DNA of 64,000 bases from Caenorhabditis elegans (taxonomy: Eukaryota; Nematoda; Chromadorea; Rhabditida; Rhabditidae), in assembly GCF_000002985.6 (NCBI RefSeq), contig NC_003281.10, positions 9,114,001-9,178,000 on the forward strand, given 5' to 3'. A program made the translations under genes and the position numbers. The notes below the pieces were generated by a model. It had not been told where the DNA came from. It saw only the letters and a list, made by a program, of their open reading frames with translations, and ran no database searches. Shown here piece after piece: positions 22,916 to 33,605 of this stretch. Position 1 is the first letter of the stretch. The number at the start of each line of letters is the position of its first letter.

Positions 22916-25900
22916 ATGTCGTCATGGAACGAGGCTTGGGATCGTGGCAAACAAATGGTTGGAGAGCCACTCGCCAAGTGAGTTTCTTTTGAGATTTTTT
23001 GTCCACCATTTCCGGAGCCCAACACAACAAAAAGGCACACGGCCGTGAAATTGGTGGGGCTGAATGAGCGCACATACCTCTCAAGCATTAACATTTTTTT
23101 CGATTCCATATCTCAACTAATTTCAGAATGACTGCAGCAGCTGCATCTGCAACTGGTGCAGCACCCCCACAGCAAATGTAAGTGTATAAAGAGCAGGTGG
23201 ATTTTTAAATCTATAGATATCAGATCGAATTTGTTCTTGATTGATAGTGAACATCTAGTAAACTTTTGCCACAACTATTTTTCAAAATTAAAATTTTTCC
23301 AAACCTTTTTCAAGAAAAAAACAATTTCAGGCAAGAAGAAGGAAACGAAAACCCGATGCAAATGCATTCAAACAAAGTGCTTCAAGTTATGGAGCAAACT
23401 TGGATCGGAAAATGCCGAAAACGTTGGCTTCTAGCTATTCTTGCAAATATGGGATTCATGATTTCATTTGGAATTCGATGCAATTTCGGTGCAGCCAAAA
23501 CTCATATGTATAAAAATTATACAGATCCATACGGAAAAGTTCATGTAAGACACGATAAAAAAATTATGCAAAAATTGTTAAATTTAAGATGCATGAATTC
23601 AATTGGACAATAGATGAGCTTAGTGTCATGGAGAGTTCGTACTTTTACGGGTACTTAGTCACTCAGATTCCGGCTGGTTTTCTTGCTGCAAAGTTTCCAC
23701 CAAACAAGTATGAACTTTGTCGATATTATTACTGTTAAGATAACTTTACTTCCAGACTATTCGGATTTGGAATCGGAGTCGGAGCATTTTTGAATATTCT
23801 CCTACCATATGGATTTAAAGTGAAAAGTGACTACCTTGTGGCTTTCATTCAAATTACTCAAGGGCTTGTTCAGGTAAATTTTTAAAGTTCTATTAGATAC
23901 AGCACTCTTTTTTCAGGGAGTTTGTTACCCTGCTATGCATGGTGTCTGGAGATATTGGGCCCCACCAATGGAAAGATCTAAACTAGCAACCACAGCATTC
24001 ACAGGATCATATGCTGGAGCTGTTCTCGGTCTACCTTTATCTGCTTTCTTGGTTTCATACGTCTCATGGGCTGCTCCATTTTATCTTTATGGTAAGAGTT
24101 ATTTAAAATAAAAAATTAAAAAAATCAATCAATGAAAAGCTCCTTGCTGATTTTGTGTCGGTTGAACAAATGATCCATCAATAGTTGGTCGTCTATTTAA
24201 TGTCCATGATTCCATTTCAACAGCATCACTAGTTCCTTGCCAGCTGTCTGTAATCACTCCATCTCCAGTAAATGTAATTCTAGCAGGTCTCAGAATTCTG
24301 CGATAGACTGTCACTGGAGTGCGTTCTCCAGTGAGATAAGTCGAGTCGGATGGATTTTCTTGATTTCTCACAACGTTTACTTGATATCTAACGTGTTGTT
24401 GATCATCCGGTAAAGCAAGTTGTTGAGCAGCTTTCTGGAAAGTTATTGATGTGTTTAATCAGTTTTTAATTGAGAAGGCAAGTAAAGATGCTCAATAAAT
24501 ATTGTTAGAACAAACTTATTTGCCAAAATTCAAAATGCCAGGTTAACTTACCATATCCACATTAAGTATCCTTCTTGCAACAACTCTTGGTTCTCCGGTC
24601 AAGATAACATTTGGTATTGATTGACAAAAAGCATAGGAAAAAAGAATTGCAGAACTGATGAAAAACTGCATTTTTTCGATATGAGTTTTGCAAAACAAAG
24701 TAGAGACTTTTTGGCTTTTTAAACTTTTATCTACTCTTGTCTCTCCGCCCCAATTTTTTTTTCAATTTTTTGATCAGTTCTTTTTTCATAAACAACTTGT
24801 TACAAGGACGATGTACAACGAAACGGTTTGTTTCATATTACACAACTTCTGCACATGAGATATCATCAATCAATTGACTGTTCTCGATAGAGATGATGAG
24901 AAACGAACAAAAGGTTCTTTTTTTCAGGAGTATGTGGTGTCATTTGGGCGATTCTTTGGTTCTGTGTCACTTTTGAGAAACCCGCGTTTCATCCGACCAT
25001 ATCGCAAGAAGAGAAAATATTTATCGAAGATGCAATTGGTCACGTCTCAAACACCCACCCAACGGTGATTTCTGAATTGAAGGAACGCTGAGAATAACTA
25101 GAATTAAATTACAGATCCGATCGATTCCATGGAAAGCAATTGTCACTTCAAAGCCTGTGTGGGCAATTATTGGTGAGTAGATGAGCAAGCTGGAAAATGT
25201 TAGAAGTGGAGCATTGTCGGTTGCTATGATTGTTTGAAATTGCTCCGTTAGTGCTAAAATGCCTGAATATCGTAGTAAAACTCCTCAAAAAAATTTTTTT
25301 TTCAATTTTATGTATTTAGGAAAGTGGTGAAAACTCAGTATTCGCAAACGATAATTTTGGAAATTGACCAATAATTATTGTTATTTTCAGTTATTTTTAC
25401 TTGCTTACTTCAATTTTTTTTTTCTCGAACCTGCAAAAGTTACTCAAAATACCATGCTTTTGGAAAATTTTGGTATTTACCAAAATTTTGCAAATCTACA
25501 AAAACTGATCATTTCAGTAAATAATCCAGCTTTCAAAATTAACAATAAATGTAAAAATATAGAAAACTATTCAATTGTCTAAACATAATTTGACACGCTA
25601 GAAAAAATTCTGAAAAAACTGTCTAAAAGAAGTCTGAAATTTTTATCGGCTAACGTAAACTTTCAGGCGCTATTAGAAGCTTGTTTCAAACTTTTAAACA
25701 AAAATAGTTATCATTTGAAAAATTATTTTCCAATTTTCGTTTTAAAATTTTTGATTATCATTAATAAACAAACAGTTTTGTGGATTTTCCGTTCTCTCCT
25801 GAACTCAACTCTACAATTTTACCTTTTTTTTTTTAACTTTTAAGCCCTACAGTGTCAAACAAAAATGATAAAACTATTCAAATATATGAAGAAAAAAACT

Positions 25901-27369
25901 CAACTAAATATTTCAGTTGCGAACTTTGCTCGAAGCTGGACTTTCTATCTCCTTTTGCAAAATCAATTGACTTATATGAAGGAAGCATTGGGAATGAAGA
26001 TCGCAGACGTGAGTTTTTGGAGACTAAACTTTGAGTTGTAGACATGTAACTGATAGTAAGATCAAACTATATTCGAGGTGTTCGTGAAGTTTCAAATATT
26101 TGTACGACCGAGAGACCAAGGTCACAAACGAGACATTTTGACTGAAAATTCTACAAAAGAGATCAGAGAATGAGTAGAAAAAAGCGAATAGGAAAAGCAG
26201 TGTTAAAAGACTTTGATACAATTGGAAAGCGATACATCTATAACATTATGATTGAAATACCTCAACTCCAGTTGCAACTGGAACAATTCGATTTAGAAAT
26301 ATTTTCCAGTCCGGACTTCTTGCTGCAATCCCCCATTTGGTAATGGGATGCGTGGTCCTTATGGGTGGACAACTCGCTGATTATCTCCGATCCAACAAGA
26401 TCCTTTCCACCACTGCCGTTCGGAAGATTTTCAATTGTGGTGGTTTTGGAGGAGAAGCTGCATTCATGCTAATTGTTGCATATACAACAAGTGATACAAC
26501 TGCTATAATGGCATTGATTGCTGCTGTTGGAATGTCTGGATTTGCTATTTCTGGTATGTCAGTTTTTGCAGTTTTTGCAGAATTACAATGCGGAAGTTTA
26601 TCGAGAGATACTACGTATACTTCCTCTGACTATTACGATGATCATCTGATTTTTGAAACATCGAAACCTTGATAAAGAAAAACGTCAGTAGATCAATTTT
26701 TGTAACTTTTCGTATAAAATAGTTTCAAAGTTTCAAAGATGCAGAGATTATGACATTTCTAGACGATACAGTAAAGGAAATCAAATTACCGTATTTTTGT
26801 TGCAAAAGTCGTAATATAGTGTCCATGGACTCTGCCTTACAATCTGTAATTTTAGGTTTCAACGTAAATCATTTGGACATTGCTCCCCGTTATGCAGCCA
26901 TCCTAATGGGATTCTCGAATGGAATCGGAACACTTGCCGGATTAACTTGCCCATTTGTGACTGAAGCATTCACTGCTCACTCGAAACACGGATGGACGAG
27001 TGTTTTCTTATTAGCCAGTCTTATTCACTTTACTGGAGTCACTTTTTATGCTGTCTATGCTTCCGGAGAACTTCAAGAATGGGCAGAACCAAAAGAGGAG
27101 GAAGAATGGTCGAATAAGGAATTGGTGAATAAAACTGGAATCAATGGAACTGGATACGGAGCTGCTGAGACTACATTCACACAGTTACCAGCCGGTGTTG
27201 ATTCTTCTTATCAAGCTCAGGCGGCTCCAGGTAAACTTGAACAGTTATAAACTTATGAGCTCATAAAATTTGAAAATTTACAGCTCCTGGAACCAACCCG
27301 TTCGCTTCAGCTTGGGATGAACATGGATCCTCTGGAGTTGTGGAAAATCCGCATTATCAGCAGTGGTAG
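22916..27369 (+). CDS. eat-4: EAT-4 vesicular glutamate transporter
   Basis: Twelve exons (22916-22977, 23127-23177, 23331-23544, 23589-23707, 23756-23873, 23917-24091, 24928-25064, 25115-25172, 25917-26008, 26310-26553, 26856-27230, 27284-27369) join in frame to 576 residues. After an N-terminal cytosolic region (about 1-75) come the hydrophobic helices of an SLC17/MFS carrier, with IRCNFGAA in the first helix region, the Asn-rich first luminal loop ([10 protein letters not shown]), then [11 protein letters not shown] and [11 protein letters not shown]. These are hallmarks of VGLUT-type transporters. EAT-4 loads glutamate into synaptic vesicles and is required for glutamatergic transmission, for example in pharyngeal pumping. 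A trans-splice-type acceptor (attttcag) ends 6 nt before the ATG. Introns 6 and 8 are long; intron 6 (24092-24927) contains an antisense gene. The C-terminus is cytosolic and acidic. Confidence 0.95.
24129..24671 (-). CDS. Small secreted protein nested antisense in an eat-4 intron
   Basis: Two exons on the minus strand (24671-24552 and 24431-24129) give 140 residues. The first 18 form a good signal peptide ([18 protein letters not shown]), which defines the start. The mature part is polar, with Arg-rich and Thr-rich stretches ([29 protein letters not shown]) and a Gln-rich end, and contains no Cys after the signal. I recognise no family. To keep frame, exon 2 must begin after AAG at 24432, four bases beyond the better-looking CCAG; using the first site leads to an early stop. 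The stop codon is 37 nt from the end of eat-4 exon 6, so its 3' UTR probably overlaps that exon on the other strand. Confidence 0.65.
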
Positions 27370-27475
27370 TGATAAATAACGTCTAGTTAGGATACCTTCT
27401 AAAAATTTTAATTTATTTATTTAATTCTCTCAGTTATTCCTAATATCTTATGTTAACTTAAGTTCTATTGCCTAG

Positions 27476-27715
27476 TTGCGAAAAACCAGAACTACAATAC
27501 CAGGTCTCAAAGCGATCGATTTTCTCAAACTTACAACATCTTCAAGGATTCCTGTAGTTGCTAACGTCTTTTCACCCGTTTTTTCAAATTTATTGAAACA
27601 AATTTTTTTGAAGCAACGGGAGAAAAACTTTAGCAACTACAGTACTTAAAGGCGCACGCTATTTTGAGATTCAAAAAATCGATCGCTTCGAGACCCTGGA
27701 GCAAAATTCGCTAAA
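27476..27715. repeat. Palindromic (inverted) repeat element between eat-4 and the helicase
   Basis: The left arm (about 27500-27582) and right arm (about 27615-27705) are inverted copies, most clearly in 'ggtctcaaagcgatcgattt' versus 'aaatcgatcgcttcgagacc', with a second matching core around CTGTAGTTGCTAA/TTAGCAACTACAG. The element separates the convergent 3' ends of eat-4 and the DDX55 gene. It shares short words (ctttaa/ttaaaggcgcac, gtactgta) with the repeat at 32234-32470. Confidence 0.8.
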
Positions 27716-27910
27716 TTAGCATCTGGATAATACAAAAGCAAGAATCAGTTGCGATTGAAACTTTTTTATTTAATTCTTCTTGCGATCTCATATCGTTCTG
27801 CAATAAATTGATTTTTCATTTTAAAACGTTCATTTATGAAAACGAAAAACAGTGATAACAAGACAATAACAAAAAAGAAAACAAAAAGTAATAAAGAAAC
27901 AAAAAACAAT

Positions 27911-30786
27911 TTAAAGAACATCCTTGATTTCCTTCTTGCTCAACTTTCCTCTCTTGATTCTCTTCAACAATCGGATATCATTTTGAGCATCATCTTCTTC
28001 TTCGGCCTTTCTCTTCAAAGCCTTCTTCTCCTCTGCTTTTCTACCAGTTCCACCACCATTTCTGAACCTTCCACCCATCTTCTTCAGTTTTCTAGCCTCC
28101 TTCTCACGGCGCTTCTTATCCTTTGCAGCCAACGTCTCGACCTTCTTCTCGTGCTTTTCTTTCATCACAGTTTCCCGATTGGCTTCTAGTTTAACATCGG
28201 CGTATTTGATTTCAGATGTCTCGATGGCACTTCTGTCGAACATATCCAAATCTTTTCTTTGTGACAGTTCACGCATTTTCGGCAATCTGAGAAGAGCGTA
28301 CGAATTGGCAAGACCGACCACGTTGAGATCTGTAAACTTATTATTTCAGCGTTGTATTATATATTTTGCATAACCTACCATCAAGTGAGCAAATGAGATG
28401 ACAATCGTGTTTGGCATATGACTCCACGTGACTCACAAATGCACGAGTTCCAGCTTCTAGAATTGCACGATCAGAAACTTGAATTTTGATCATTTTCTGT
28501 CTCAGCTCTTCCGATTTTCTCGAATTGTTAGTTGGAACTTTGATCTCATCAAGCTTTACTTTCTCGTGGTTATCAAGGAAATTCACATAGGCCAACTGTT
28601 CCGAAGCGATGAGAATAAGAGCATTTCCTTCACGACCACATCTGGCTGTTCGGCCGGCTCGATGGACAAACCAACTGGAATGTTTTGGAAGATCGAACTG
28701 AATGACCCAGTCAATATCCGAGATATCAATTCCTCGTGCCATCACATCAGTTGAAATCATAACTCCATTGGTGCTATCCGAGAATGCTTTGATTTGAGAT
28801 GCACGGTGTGGGTTTGAGCATTTTCCATGAACTGCGAACAATGGGCGTTTACCAAGACATCTTTCAAAAATCTGAATAATATTAATAATAATCTCCATTA
28901 AAATTGAATATACCTTGTAAAAATATCTAACTGAATTGCACGAAGGAAAGAAGATAAGAATCTTTTTATCCGTTCTCTGGCGAATAAACTCCAAACAGAC
29001 ACTCGTTTTCTCATCAGCTCGACATTCGACATAATAATTCTTCAACGTTGAAGGTGCGGCCGAGTTCCTCTCTTGAGCCACTTTCACTTGCTTTGCGTTA
29101 CGCAAACCAAAAACCATCAAATCATCTTCTTCCTTAACCTGAGTAGCAGAGAACAATCCGGTACGACGTTGCTTTGGGATACATGAGAGAATCTCTCGCA
29201 TACTGTAAAAAATCAATTTTAAGCCTGAATATGTTCTTCAATAAACTTACTGATCCTCAAACTGAATTTCATTAAATCTATCCGCTTCATCAATGACGAG
29301 GAGTTGAAGAGTTCTCATTTTTCGAGCAATAAGGGTCTTCTCGTGTTGAATTATTTGGAAAAGACGTCCGGGAGTGGCGACAAGAATGTTGACACTGGAA
29401 AATGCAGAAATTAAAATGGGAATATTTTATTTTCCACAAACTGTTAGAGGAGGACGTTTTTTGAGTGTGTAGATACATACAAAATGTGCAAAAATAAATG
29501 AATTTCATGATGAGATTTGCCAAAAAATGTCATATTTTTGCAGCTCAAAAACTAAAAAAAAAAACTAATTTTTGCTATAACTTTCGATTTTTTCTTCGAT
29601 TTTTCAAACCGTCATAAAAATGATGGAAATTTTTTGAGGTCTCATTAAGAAATTCGCTTTTTTTGGCGAACTTTTTGTAATTCATCTTTTACTCCGCATA
29701 AAAATACGAACATACTTTTTATTCTTGAACATCTTGATATTTTTGTCCACTTTCTGTCCTCCAGTAACTGTTTCCACAGTTAAATTGAGTTTCTCTGCGA
29801 ATGGTTGAATTACGCTAACGATTTGACTGCAGAGCTCTCTTGAAGGCGATAGAATAAGTGCTCCAATGTCAGCAGGCTGAAGTTTTGCATTTTGAATCAT
29901 TCTCATCATTGGTAAAACGAAAGCAAGAGTCTTTCCAGATCCAGTTGGAGATTCAACGACAACATCAGACAGGTTAAGGAGATGTGTTCCAGAGAGAACC
30001 TGAAATTGGATAATTAAATAAAGATGCATTCCTACTACTTTCTACATCAAATGGCTTTTTCCTCAGCTTTGAGGAGAGCACACTCCTCCTTTGCTCTCAT
30101 GTCTGCGTCTCTCTAACTCCCGATCAATATCCTTTCTCCCACCCTTCTGACCCATTTTATGCTATGCTTTTTCTTGTATATTTCAAACATTTTTATTTTA
30201 TATTCTTGATTTTAGAGAATGAACAAACCGAAACAGGACTGGGGAGCGTATTATTATCAAGGGAAGCGAAAAAATGGGAAAACTCGATTAATGTTGGACG
30301 TTGTTCATCAGATGAATCAAGCAGTTCCAACATTCAACGAGTTGTTTGATGAGGTATTGGATTTTAAGTGGAAAATGTTTAATTAAAAACATTATTTTAA
30401 TTTCAGGAAACTTTCTACGTGTTTGCTTTTCTCGTGGTTCTTGTGGCAGTTATATTTGTGATAGTGATGGCAAAATGCTTTAACGTTAAAATTAAAGAAT
30501 ACGATATCGATATAGATAGAGAATGGAGAGATATGACACCTGCTCATCCGTTCAGATTTCCTTGGGACGATGCAAAAAAGGATGCGAAATTGAAGAAGGA
30601 TTGATTACTTTGGAAATTTTGGACATTTCCTCACTTGATATAATTTCACTTCGATCAAATAAACTATTATAAACTTACTTGTACATCTGTGAACGATTTG
30701 TAACTTTTATCGAATACTTCGAGCAGTTCCGGGCCGAGCTTCTCGCGGAACGTTTTCAAGGCTACTGGACCCACTTTTGATGTCAT
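27911..30786 (-). CDS. ZK512.2: DEAD-box RNA helicase, DDX55/Spb4 type
   Basis: Six exons on the minus strand (30786-30679, 29999-29716, 29394-29251, 29202-28914, 28871-28379, 28329-27911) join in frame to 578 residues, close to the length of human DDX55. The helicase motifs run in order: a Q-motif-like FTDVQ, motif I SPTGSGKT (about 53-60), ATPGRL, motif II VIDEADR (about 164-170), motif III SAT (about 198) and motif VI HRAGRTAR (about 340). The C-terminus is Lys-rich (KRIKRGKLSKKEIKDVL), as in Spb4 proteins that act in 60S ribosomal subunit biogenesis in the nucleolus. A trans-splice acceptor (tttttcag) lies 8 nt before the ATG. Intron 1 (30000-30678) holds a small gene on the plus strand. 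The promoter region is shared with SRP9. Confidence 0.93.
30219..30604 (+). CDS. Small single-pass membrane protein nested in the helicase's first intron
   Basis: Two exons (30219-30353, 30407-30604) join in frame to 110 residues. The N-terminal half is basic and Tyr-rich (WGAYYYQGKRKNGKTR). The second exon opens with a strong membrane segment (FYVFAFLVVLVAVIFVIVM, about residues 48-66), followed by an acidic then basic tail (EYDIDIDREW, KKDAKLKKD). I recognise no family. The acceptor 'gattttag' lies 3 nt before the ATG, consistent with trans-splicing. The gene is antisense to the DDX55-like gene. Its polyadenylation signal (30658-30663) is only 16 bp from helicase exon 1, so the transcript 3' end probably overlaps that exon. 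Confidence 0.7.
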
Positions 30787-31349
30787 TTTGACGGCTGAAA
30801 AAAGATAAAGGTTGGGAAAGATATTTTAAACGGAGAAAACGTTTAATAAGAAGATAAATTCATTAGAAGTAATTAATTAAAGCAAACAAGGAAAATATTT
30901 AGTATTCCGTCAATTCCTATGAAAATTAGTTAATTTTCAAATACGAAAGCTGTTGAAAAAATTAGATTGAAATCTCACTTAATTATAAGACTAAAACCCA
31001 TTCAAAACTATTAAGGAATAAGAAAGATTATCTAAAAATTCTTAAAATTCAGCAAAAAAAATTAATTCGAAAAGTACGCAAACACCGGCATTGCATCTCT
31101 GCGTCCAGTGCAGTGAATCTTACGACACTTGAAATGTGGCCGGCAACAAATTATGTTTTAAGCATTTTATTTAATATTAAAATTTAATAATACTATTTTA
31201 CTAGTGAATTTATGAATTAATTGACTTGAATATTTTAATAATATTATTTGTTAGTAATCTCCAAAATCGTCTTTCCTTCTTTTCTGCGCTCATTACTTAT
31301 TCAAATACTTCCATACTTATAAATCAAGTTTTTTTTCAGATTCGAAACA
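30787..31349. promoter_or_regulatory. Shared upstream region of the helicase and SRP9 genes
   Basis: This AT-rich 563-bp stretch separates two divergently transcribed housekeeping genes. A GC-richer core around 31080-31145 (gcatctctgcgtccagtgca) stands out and is a plausible bidirectional promoter core. Acceptors close to both start codons suggest that both transcripts are trans-spliced. No coding exon is seen. Confidence 0.5.
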
Positions 31350-31896
31350 ATGACATACTTCACAAGCTGGGACGAATTTGCAAAAGCTGCTGAAAGGCTT
31401 CATAGTGCCAATCCGGAGAAATGCAGGTTAGTTCGTAATATTTTAAAAAAACCGTCACTTTCGGGATTGAAAAATGTTATAGATTACTTAAATGTGCGAT
31501 ATTTACATAAAATAGAAAAGCGAAAGAAAATCAATTTTATCAATAATTTTTATTCGTGAGAAACATAAATTACTAAAGGATTATTTCCTGGAAAATCTTT
31601 TTGTCGATATTTCTGCAACCAACTTTTTTGTAGTTTCTTTGTTATTTATGGCATATTCAGCTGAATTTAAATAAAAATCCCCTAAAACATTCCTCATGGA
31701 GATTTCCAAAAGTTTTAGTGACAACTAAACTTTGATTTTCAGATTCGTCACCAAGTACAACCACACAAAGGGACAGCTCGTGCTGAAGCTCACCGATGAC
31801 GTGGTCTGCCTTCAATACAGTACGAATCAATTGCAGGATGTAAAAAAGTTGGAGAAGTTGTCATCGACCCTGCTTCGCGGTATTGTCACTCAATAA
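31350..31896 (+). CDS. ZK512.4: Signal recognition particle 9 kDa subunit (SRP9)
   Basis: Two exons (31350-31426, 31743-31896) join in frame to 76 residues, slightly shorter than mammalian SRP9 (86). The sequence starts MTYFTSWDEFAKAAERLH, the typical SRP9 opening, and contains the RNA-binding basic strand RFVTKYNHTKGQLVLK and the closing helix LEKLSSTLL. With SRP14, SRP9 binds the Alu domain of SRP RNA and causes elongation arrest while ribosomes are targeted to the ER. A trans-splice-type acceptor (ttttcag) lies 10 nt before the ATG. AATAAA occurs near 31938. The next gene begins 187 bp after the stop codon on the same strand, so the two could be an operon. Confidence 0.95.
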
Positions 31897-32082
31897 ACAC
31901 GCTTTGTTTTATGTTTATGGTTTAATTAAGTATTTAAATAAAAAAAGTTTATATTTATTGAATGAAATTGTTTTTCAAATACGTGAACTTGAACTTCAAC
32001 ACTACAGATAGAAAAATAAACCAAAGCTTTAAAAATCAATAAATTCAGTTTGAATTTATTCCTCTAGCTTGACAAAGAAATA

Positions 32083-33345
32083 ATGTCTCACCGGAACGAT
32101 AGCTCTCGTAAGCATCGTAAATCGCGTTCAATCAAGAATGATCAACACTATCCGACAGTGTCTTTTGATGGAGCAGAGGTAATTTTATTTATTTTATTGG
32201 TGTGCGCTGTAATCCGATTTTTGGAATACGGTGCCCGGTCTCGACGCGGCAAATTGTTGTTAAATGCAAAGTGTTGTGCGCCTTTAACGAGTACTGTAAT
32301 TTTGTCTAGTTGCTGCAGAATGTTTAGTGATTTTCCAACACACTATTAATTTGTTGAAAAACTAAAAATATAAGTGGTAACAATAATCGATGAAGTTTGG
32401 AGTTACAGTACTCTTTAAAGGCGCACACCCTCCCGCATCTGACAACAATTTGTCGCTCCGAGACCAGGAGCTGTAGGCAAAAAATTGCCAAGTTTCGCAC
32501 CTGTATCATACAATACGTGGTTGAAAAACTTAATGAAGAAGAAAATATTTCAGTCTGTCGATATTCCTGCGGACGAAGGAAAAAGTCCAGTGAGCACGCA
32601 CTTGTCGTTGGCATCAAATCCAACTGAATTCAAGTTCATGGATGAAATTGCACTTTTGAAGCGTGGCCGCATCGACAAAGACGCTCCAAAGCATCCGTAC
32701 AATCGTCGTGGCCAGCAACCAATGATGAAGAAGGAGATTTCGGTGACTTCGGCTCATTCCAACAGCTCCTTGCCTGTCAGAAGTCCAGCTATCATGACGT
32801 TGATGGGCGGAGTTCCAGAGGCAGAAAAAGAGTACAATGTTGGAAAGGGTGGACTTCTCAAAATTTCTAAGATGAAGGAAGGTGGAAAGAGGTGATTAAT
32901 GTAGCTCATGGATTATCGTAAATTTGTGAAAACTGGAATCATCACTTTAAAGGCAAATGCTATTTTTTGGATGGGTCTCACTGTGAACTCAATGTCATGG
33001 CCGTTATAAGAGCTAAAATTTACAAATTTGTTCGTCAATTCTGCACGGTATCATTAACCTTCTCATAGGATCCAAGCGCGTTTTCACTGATACGTGCCTA
33101 CCACCTGCCGGCCTAGCAGGCATGCGTGTAGGCCTACTACATGTATTTAGGTGTATAGTAATTTTAGGCAGCACAGTAGGTACGTAGAAAGCTAAGTAGA
33201 AACCAATATAAGAAAATTAGATTAATACAAACATTCATTTAATAAATGCTATTGTAATTTCAGATACGAAGTTTCCGCCAACGAGCGCTTCACCGTCTTC
33301 CAACAAACAGCTGGCCAAACTTGCCTCTTCACTTTCAAAGCTTAG
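32083..33345 (+). CDS. Uncharacterised 171-residue protein
   Basis: Three exons (32083-32178, 32554-32891, 33264-33345) join in frame to 171 residues. The N-terminus is very basic and Ser-rich (MSHRNDSSRKHRKSRSIK). The middle is hydrophilic with PKHPYNRRGQQPMMKKE, and the C-terminus has alternating hydrophobic residues (RYEVSANERFTVFQQT ... CLFTFKA) that could form a small beta domain. There is no signal peptide or membrane segment, so it is probably intracellular. I recognise no family. It follows SRP9 by 187 bp, with an acceptor (ctctag) 15 nt before the ATG, so an SL2-type operon arrangement is possible. Both introns carry repeats. AATAAA lies near 33394. Confidence 0.72.
32234..32470. repeat. 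Palindromic repeat element in an intron of the 171-aa gene
   Basis: Left arm about 32234-32303, right arm about 32397-32469, in inverted orientation. For example, 'gacgcggcaaattgttgt' pairs with 'acaacaatttgtcgctc', and 'gtgcgcctttaacgagtactg' resembles the inverted 'cagtactctttaaaggcgcac'. The spacer is about 93 bp. It belongs with the copies at 17981-18063 and, more distantly, 27476-27715. It is a typical non-coding inverted repeat of worm introns. Confidence 0.85.
33097..33190. repeat. TAGGC-rich degenerate repeat in an intron
   Basis: Dense TAGGC, AGGC and GCCTA words (ggcctagcaggcatgcgtg, taggcctactacatg, ttaggcagcac) lie within intron 2 of the 171-aa gene. It is the same loose family as 17378-17490. 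Confidence 0.6.
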
Positions 33346-33605
33346 AATCCACAATCGAATGCAATCGGAAATCCAATGAATGTTTCCTTTTTCTCAATAA
33401 ATATTTTATTGAAACTCGAAAACAGAAGTGTTTTAAAACCGAAAGTCGTAATGGGTAATAATAATTAATAATACTTGTAAAAGTGCTTTGTACCTAAAGA
33501 TGAAAACACTAAAAAGTTGGGTGGCATCGGTATCGATAACAGAAAATTACAAAGGAGACATTTTAATTGAAAATGAAACAAGAATAAGGCCCGAAAAAAC
33601 ATAAT

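Noticed and set aside
27836-28189. 117-codon plus-strand frame at the 3' end of the helicase gene
   Set aside because: It is the antisense shadow of the Lys/Glu-rich helicase C-terminus.
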